From NCBI RefSeq assembly GCF_021130785.1, contig NC_060213.1:134864001-134928000 (forward strand): a DNA stretch of 64,000 nucleotides, written 5' to 3'. This DNA comes from Homalodisca vitripennis. Taxonomy: Eukaryota > Arthropoda > Insecta > Hemiptera > Cicadellidae. The notes beneath the pieces were generated by a model that saw only the letters and a program-made list of their open reading frames with translations, did no database searches and was not told the origin of the DNA. Position numbers and translations under genes: made by a program. Shown piece after piece: positions 58,308 to 64,000 of the stretch (its first letter is position 1; every line of letters starts with the position of its first letter).

Positions 58308-59240
58308 CTAGATGACTAGGCTACGGTTCGCTGTGGCTTGATTATTATACGATTAATATTATGTAAAAAAATTATTCATTATCAAGTATTGTAAAACATT
58401 CAAGTACAATAAATAATAAGTAGTTTATATTAAAATCTTTTACTGCATATATGAATCAAATTTTATGTATCAGGTATGAAGAGGGTGGTCTTACTCCAAA
58501 TTAAGTTATTTTAAACTGTAACTTTAAATTAAAATTTAATTGAGCTTAATTCGGTTCACAATACTTTTCGTTAATCTGTAATTTGCTACTATAAATAAAT
58601 TAGATGGTTTACCAACACGTGAGCATGTAACATATACTTGGCCATGAGAGAAAGATGAATTTTATATAATAGAAGCAGCAAAAGGACATTGTCTGACCTT
58701 GAGATTTGTTAATGGCCATCGCGAATGCTTATCAAACGGGGAATTGAAGCATTTTGAATTATATCGTGGTATCTGAAGGTATCATTGGGATACATGGCAA
58801 CAGGGCAATTTCTCCTTTAAATCTTCCTTTTAAAATGAATAGTCTTTTTATCTATATAAAATGTCCGTTGCAGAAAAGATTGATATAAGAAGTGATATAA
58901 CTATCAAGCTTACTTTATGCTTTCAAGACTATAAATGTAAACAAATTGAAAATTAAGGGTACATTAAATTACATAAATGGTTGTACCGTCATGAAACTAG
59001 GTTTACACAGAACAATTGACTATATTTAACGGGATATAGAAGTGAATTCAAACCTTCATGTGTAAAAAAAAACTTAAATTCTAAATAACAAATTGATGGT
59101 TATTAATCAAGATAAAAGTTACTATATCTTTTAAGGTGGACCAAACAATACATATGTGTACAATTTCATTGAAGTCGGTTCAGGAGTTTAGGAGATTAGT
59201 GTAAACAAACATCGTGACAAGAGATTTTTGAATATAAAGA
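58308..59240 (-). mobile_element. Helitron H4, relic of an autonomous element
   Basis: The 3' side (plus-strand left) has two CTAG words at 58308-58319 followed by GGTTCGCTGTGGCTT, a decayed version of the H1-H3 terminus. The 5' side carries TTCATTGAAGTCGGTTCAGG and CATCGTGACAAGAGATTTTTG as in H3. Inside lies a broken helicase tail (58595-58815). It directly abuts H5. Confidence 0.75.
58595..58815 (-). pseudogene. Helitron Rep/helicase C-terminal fragment, broken
   Basis: Read on the minus strand, one frame gives IPMIPSDT, then FKMLQFPV, then AFAMAINKSQGQT, with three in-frame stops between. After a frameshift a second frame gives SSFSHGQVYVTCSRVGKPSN. The order and wording match the end of the Pif1-type helicase of Helitrons: the INKSQGQ block is helicase motif V and FSHGQ.YV..SRV is motif VI. 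In an intact protein this part completes the ATPase that unwinds DNA during rolling-circle transposition. Stops and the frameshift show that it is dead. No Rep HUH domain or 5' helicase motifs are visible in the window. Confidence 0.85.
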
Positions 59241-60200
59241 GTAGCAGTTGCCCGCGGCTTCACAAGCAATTTCGTAGGGTCTTTACCTGTATACGTAATT
59301 CTGGTTCGCCTGAATTATATTTCCGACGTGTATGTCGAGTTTTCCTTTCTGCCAAGATCTAGAAAATACTTTAAAAGTTGGCTAATTTTATTTACTTTGT
59401 TCTCATTATTTTTTTCATAATTGATTTTCACTTTCTTCCAGATCAAGAAAATATATCACAGATCAGAGAAGCCTACTTTTGTCAAAATGCAACTAAGCTG
59501 AGTTTTATAACAGCCATTAAATTAATAGTAAAAGTCATATAGTAAATATGTCTTTGAATAATATCTGTTAAACATGTACAGTTGAAAGTACATTAACAAT
59601 GATACTATTTACGTGTTTGTTTCTCTATCAATTGAAAAATATTTGTAATACTTTATAAAATTTAGAGCTGGAAGTTCATTAGTTCTAAATCATAGTCCAG
59701 GAAAGTTTCATCTAGCTGAGTTTTTGCCGACTGCTTCAAAGGGAATCTTAAGAGTTAAATTCTGATCATTTTATGCCTTAGGGCACTTTTTAAAAACAGA
59801 TGTTTAAATAGATCGGTAAGGTACCTACCTACCTTCGCTGAAATCTAAATAAGGCGTAAAAACTAATGGTTACTCCTTAGAGAATTTACACACTATAAAA
59901 GTAAACAAATTGATAATGGCGGTTAAGTTAATTAAACATACGGTTGTTCCGTCATAAAACAATGTAGACACAGAAACGTTAATTACATTTGTCAGGCTCT
60001 TTCAATTAATATTTCACAACTTCAGAGACCAAAATGAGATTTTTTATATCTTAACCCGGAGGGATTTCCGAAATAAGAATAGGCCAAACTCCGTGACCGT
60101 AAGAATATCCATGTAAACTTTCAGTACAATCAGTGGAATAGTTTACGCGTGAAAGAATAAAGTAAACAAAGGCACTTTCGCATTTATAATATTATTAAGG
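59241..60200 (-). mobile_element. Helitron H5, head-to-tail with H4
   Basis: The 3' terminus GCAGTTGCCCGCGGCTTCAC (plus-strand left end, CTAG mutated to GTAG) begins at the base after H4. Internal blocks AAACAAATTGATAATGG and GGTTGTTCCGTCATAAAAC match H4 at 58937 and 58980. The 5' end is diverged (CAATCAGTGGAATAGTTTAC near 60128). No helicase motif recognised. Confidence 0.65.
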
Positions 60201-60215
60201 TGTAGTATTTTTTCC

Positions 60216-60335
60216 GTTGTAGTGGCTGAATGGGTTAGCTTATTGGGCTGATAATCCCAGGGTTGCCAGTTCAATTCTGCCGATGAGCGAGGACTTTGGT
60301 TCTTTCTCTCGTGTGATGGAGAGGTTCAGCCTAAG
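60216..60335 (+). mobile_element. tRNA-Ile-like SINE head
   Basis: A-box TGGCTGAATGG (60223-60233) and B-box AGTTCAATTCT (60268-60278) have normal tRNA spacing. An anticodon arm TTGGG-CTGATAA-TCCCA gives a GAT anticodon, with a 4-of-5 paired T stem around the B box. The 5' acceptor strand does not pair with the 3' side, and the sequence runs on into GATGAGCGAGGACTTTGG, so this is a SINE and not a tRNA gene. Only one copy is in the window. Confidence 0.6.
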
Positions 60336-60339
60336 AAGA

Positions 60340-60450
60340 CGAAAGTAGAAGAAAGAATAACAGGATTTCAAACTTTGCCATCGTTATAGGTTATAAAATG
60401 TATAACACAACGTTTCGAGGATTGTAACTATCCTCTTCGTCAGGTGGGGG
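60340..60450 (-). repeat. Hairpin-bearing dispersed repeat F, copy 2
   Basis: On the minus strand: CTGACGAA, stem GAGGAT, loop AGTTACA, stem ATCCTC, then GAAACG, followed by a GTTATACATTTTATAAC second hairpin and ACGATGGCAAA. It follows the tRNA-Ile-like head by a few bases and may be the tail of the same SINE. Stem bases differ from copies at 7.7 and 62.5 kb but still pair. Confidence 0.7.
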
Positions 60451-60792
60451 GGGTTATTAATACACACAAAAATAACGAACAGAAAGAAGTAAAGAAGGAA
60501 AAGATAAGGGTACAAACATACCCACAAGCTGCATGAAAATAGATGACTATTTTCCAAAGTAAATTCAAAAGTTCAAAAAAGATTAACAATTACAAATTGT
60601 TCTCTAGTAAGTTCTTCAGTGCAGAACAGTTTTTATTATTTTTTACTTTATATCTTTCGCTTACTTTTAATCTCGCACATATGTGAAAAATATTTCTGAT
60701 TTTTTTATAAGGATAAAAAAACTTATACGATAATATTATCACATTATAAACTGGACCATGGCAGCAGAGATTTGTCAGTTTATTGTAGGAGT
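60451..60792. other. No feature
   Basis: AT-rich; a 79-codon minus frame has no features. Confidence 0.45.
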
Positions 60793-60816
60793 GGGAGGGG
60801 AGGGTGGGTGGTGGGG
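60793..60816 (+). other. Canonical G-quadruplex motif
   Basis: GGGAGGGGAGGGTGGGTGG then TGGGG: five G-runs with 1-4-nt spacers, among the strongest quadruplex patterns in the window. Confidence 0.8.
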
Positions 60817-61959
60817 TGGAAAACAGCAATCAAGATGACAGTAAGGGAAGGGTGTGGTAGCTGTAAGTGGTCTCAGGAGTGTTTGTGTAGTCAGGGCTTG
60901 TCATATAGGGGCAGTTGTGAACTCTGTCAGGAGTCACAACAGAAAATCTCCAAAATCATAAAATAAAATCCCAGCAAGTAAGTATATGCTTAACATTTTC
61001 TCAGCTGCGAAATAATATAATGTATGTTCTTATCACTATACTGTGCGCTGATCTGCGCGAGTATCTCTGCTGCAAATTGTAGGATCCTATAGACTGATAA
61101 ACCTTGGAATTTGGATTTCGGATTGTTAACTCGTATGAGTATTGGTTGTGGAGATTTGTTTCCGTATGTTTCTTTCGGAAATATTCTGTGTTTAATTTAT
61201 TACCCCTAAAAATAAAACAAATCAAACTGCACTTAGCAGATATATGTGGTATTATGAGTTGGAAATACATAATTTAATTTGGTTACCGATTAAACTTTGA
61301 AAATATTCTAGTGAAAATTTTGACCAAGCGCAGGATTATGAAACTGAAAGAAATTTTTTTTCTTGAAACCAAAAACGTTCATAATTTTAGGTTAGGTAAA
61401 TAAAATATTATGATACCCTAAAAAAATCCAAAGATACACTTATTTTGGTCACCGATTTGTAAAATATCCTAAAAGGTATCCTCCTCAGAAATTTCAATGA
61501 CAGTTTTTTCAAAAATACGACATTCCTACTTCTAAGGATAATTTTGCTGCCTTTTAAAAAAATATAACGAAATATCATAAAACTTTTTAAAACTCTATTG
61601 AATGATACGTCTGTACCAGGTTAAAAAGTTTTCTTATGAATCCATTTAAATACTTAGTTTTCATCAAAAGGAAGTGGTTAGTTATATTTTCCTTCGCCTA
61701 AAACATAGGATTAAGCAGAGAAAACTGGTTCGTTCATGTTCTAATTCTGTGAAATTCTGTTTTTGCACGATTTTTTATAAATCTGGATTAGGATAAGATC
61801 TGATTGGATGAAGGTATTCATCGAAATAACTTGGACCTCACATAAAAAGTGGATACTTTTTGGAAGGTTTAAGTAGATGGTCCACAATCGCTAGTTCTTC
61901 AGGAAGTAACTTATAGAGCTTGTATCACAGTGTATATATGAATATATCAGTCTGTTTGT
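60817..61959. other. No gene
   Basis: Frames at 60772-60966 and 61001-61270 have no family features. Nothing else recognised. Confidence 0.45.
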
Positions 61960-62178
61960 AATCAAAATCAAAAAATCAAATCAAAAAACATCTTTATTTT
62001 TATTATGGTACAAAAAATTTAGAAATCATAGGAGCACAATTTTACATTTATAATATAATTACTTAATTACATTTATAAATTACTTAAATTATTAATCGGT
62101 AAGTAATTTATTTGCAAGGAACTTAAAAAAATATTTTAAGTTGAATTCGTACGTTTGTGGCAGTATATTGCAAAAAAT
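61960..62178 (-). mobile_element. Probable LINE 3' end
   Basis: On the minus strand the segment ends AATAAAAATAAAGATG then T-run and (GATTTT/GATTT)n, the polyadenylation-signal-plus-simple-repeat pattern of a LINE 3' terminus. No coding sequence is left. Confidence 0.4.
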
Positions 62179-62222
62179 CATTTATTCATTTATTCATTTA
62201 TTCATTTATTCATTTATTCATA
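62179..62222. repeat. (CATTTATT)n octanucleotide repeat
   Basis: About five and a half tandem copies of the 8-bp unit. Confidence 0.9.
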
Positions 62223-62399
62223 TGCCAAAAGCACGTAAGCCTAATACAATAATTAATTTTAGAGAAAACTAAAGTATTACAGCTTAATTTCTTATAATTA
62301 TATGTTTGTAGAATGTTTGACACCAAACTAGCTTAGGGCATTGCTGTTTTAATATCGGTTTTATGTATTAAGTGCATGTTTTAGAGTTAGTGCAGTTGA

Positions 62400-62640
62400 C
62401 ACACAACATGGTGGTTGTGATTCCTGACTTACGCGTGTCACAACGCTATGATATGATTTGTTTATTTTAACCTAGTTTGTAATTATGTGTTAGGTTAGTT
62501 ATTTACCTGAAGAAGAGATCAGATTGCAGATCGCGATACGTAGTGTTACTGATTTCTTGTATCGCTAAACGATGGCAAATGTCAGGAAAAAATCCTGTTT
62601 CCTTCACAATCCTTCCATCGTCAAGCACAAACTTTAAACA
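62400..62640 (+). repeat. Hairpin-bearing dispersed repeat F, copy 3
   Basis: Matches the reverse complement of 7578-7800 for its length, including GTCACAACGCT, ACCTAGTTTGTAATTATG, CTGAAGAAGAGATC (62507-62520) and CAATCCTTCCATCGTCAA. The GAAACG box is GATACG and one stem base is mismatched here. Confidence 0.8.
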
Positions 62641-64000
62641 AAGAATCGGTAACATTTAAGAAACTTCTTAAAATGAGCCTCCATAAAAAAACATGCTTAT
62701 CATTTTTTGTACAAGAATTCCAAATATTGAAATTCTTGACTTCGTATATGTCAATTCTTAAAAAGCACAACAATTTTGCAATGTAAGACTTGGCCATCTT
62801 AGGTATAATTGTAATTTTTTTCTAAGTATAACAAATTGGATATATTGATTATTTGAGTATTTCTTTGCAAAAGGCGATGGACAAACTCCCAGCCAAAACT
62901 GATTACAGGTAGTGCTTAAGCATTCATAATCATCGTGAGTCATACATTGTGTGTGTGTGTGTGTGGGGGGGGGCGTGTGTTATTACGTGTATGCTAAGGT
63001 AAGATCTGTGTCGTTAGCACCTTTTATTGTGATGAGATCATGAATAAACTTTGATCAATTACCGTCATTCGATTTAAAACCCGCGGACAATATACACATG
63101 TTGAAAACTAAAATATTATAACTTAATTAATTATAGTTTGAGTACTATTACCCGTAGAGTGTACGACACTTAACTAAGTTGGGGGCATTGGTTGAAAATC
63201 GGTAACTTTAAAGAACCTCATAGCAAAACATGCTGTGAATTTATCTTCATCATTATAATAGCTATTGCATATTTTTACCTCATATTTTGAAATTATCTGA
63301 TGAACAGTTTCAGAAACGGTTATGTCCAATGTATGAAAATAATTTGATCTTGTTCATAGTTTGATAAAAATGTATTTTAATTTTACAAAGCCTACTAATT
63401 ATTATTTTAAAGAGAGTAATATACATCTTGTGAACTGTGTCAGGGTTATATCAAATGTAAGCATGTAAAATTGAGAGTGTAAAATCTTTAATATTGATTA
63501 TTAAATTAAGCGCCTTATAAAAAAGAACGCAACTCCAAGGAAGCATTCGAATTGCCTACCTCTCCCTTCAAGGGATTGCTAGGTTTGGACATTGACTTTA
63601 AAAACTATTTCATTAAAACTAAAATAAGTTATAAGACCTTATAAAATTTTAAGTTGATAATTATTGACTCGTCAAGTTTATTATTTTTTTAATTGATTAT
63701 TTCTCAGAGTAAAAAATAACAATATTTTCTTTGCGAAAAGTTAAAAAAGTATATTTATATTGTTTTATTCTATAGTAATTGAATTGTTATTCAAGTTGAA
63801 ATAATTAATTAAATTAAAACGTTTAGAAGTGGAATATTTTAATTGTATTTCCTCAATTGTATTATAATGTTTACAATTTTATTGTATTACCGGTTTGAAA
63901 TTTCAGTCCTTCAAGAAGAAAAGTCGAAACGAGGATTTAGTGAAGAGGGTTAATAGTTAGGTTACATTACCTTAGGATTGGTCAGGTTGGGTTGAGTTAC
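62641..64000. other. AT-rich DNA, no gene
   Basis: Contains a (GT)n then G-run at 62947-62971. No other ORF, RNA or repeat matched to the window end. Confidence 0.45.

Overview
The window looks like a repeat-rich, gene-poor stretch of a large arthropod nuclear genome, most likely an insect and perhaps a hemipteran (low confidence below arthropod). It is strongly AT-rich by eye. It carries short CCTAA/TTAGG runs of the insect telomeric type, pol III-derived SINEs, Helitrons, a Jockey/CR1-like LINE, minisatellites and a very long (CT)n tract. There is no operon structure, no ribosome-binding site and no bacterial gene. I found no host protein-coding exon I can defend. The only convincing coding sequence is the C-terminal part of a LINE reverse transcriptase (34588-35610) and a broken Helitron helicase tail (58595-58815, minus strand).

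Layout. 0-13 kb: a tRNA-Leu-like SINE, one copy of an unnamed dispersed repeat (family C), two 5S rRNA-derived SINEs, two adjacent minisatellites at 5.5-6.2 kb and a 40-bp minisatellite at 12.7-13.1 kb. 13-28 kb: a cluster of nested family D repeats (16 kb), a Helitron (17.1-17.7 kb), a duplicated 290-bp block (22.9-23.4 kb), a TIR element with TA target sites (26.63-27.53 kb) and a foldback-like MITE (27.75 kb). 28-37 kb: a 15-bp minisatellite, a 0.93-kb CT tract, the best tRNA-Leu-type SINE (31.78 kb), a three-copy tandem repeat split by a Helitron (33.2-34.3 kb) and a fresh-looking 5'-truncated LINE with target-site duplications. 37-54 kb: AT-rich DNA with SINEs, an inverted pair of family C copies and a third Helitron. 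54-64 kb: a 25-unit minisatellite (54.5-55.8 kb), two head-to-tail Helitrons (58.3-60.2 kb), a tRNA-Ile-like SINE head and a repeat carrying a hairpin that co-varies between copies.

Between these repeats lie about seventeen short islands of higher-GC, higher-complexity, apparently single-copy sequence, spaced a few kb apart. Many contain CAGCTG, TAATTA, ACAAT and TGTTTAC-type motifs. This pattern fits clustered cis-regulatory elements in a gene desert or giant intron of a developmental gene, but that is inference; cross-species alignment would decide it.

The most notable findings are a 5S rRNA-derived SINE family whose 3' tail is shared with a second element, the covarying CTGANGA...GAAACG hairpin repeat, the Helitron pair with a helicase relic, and the 50-to-51-bp switch and trimeric order in the large minisatellite. 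I did not find evidence for an entirely new biological system.
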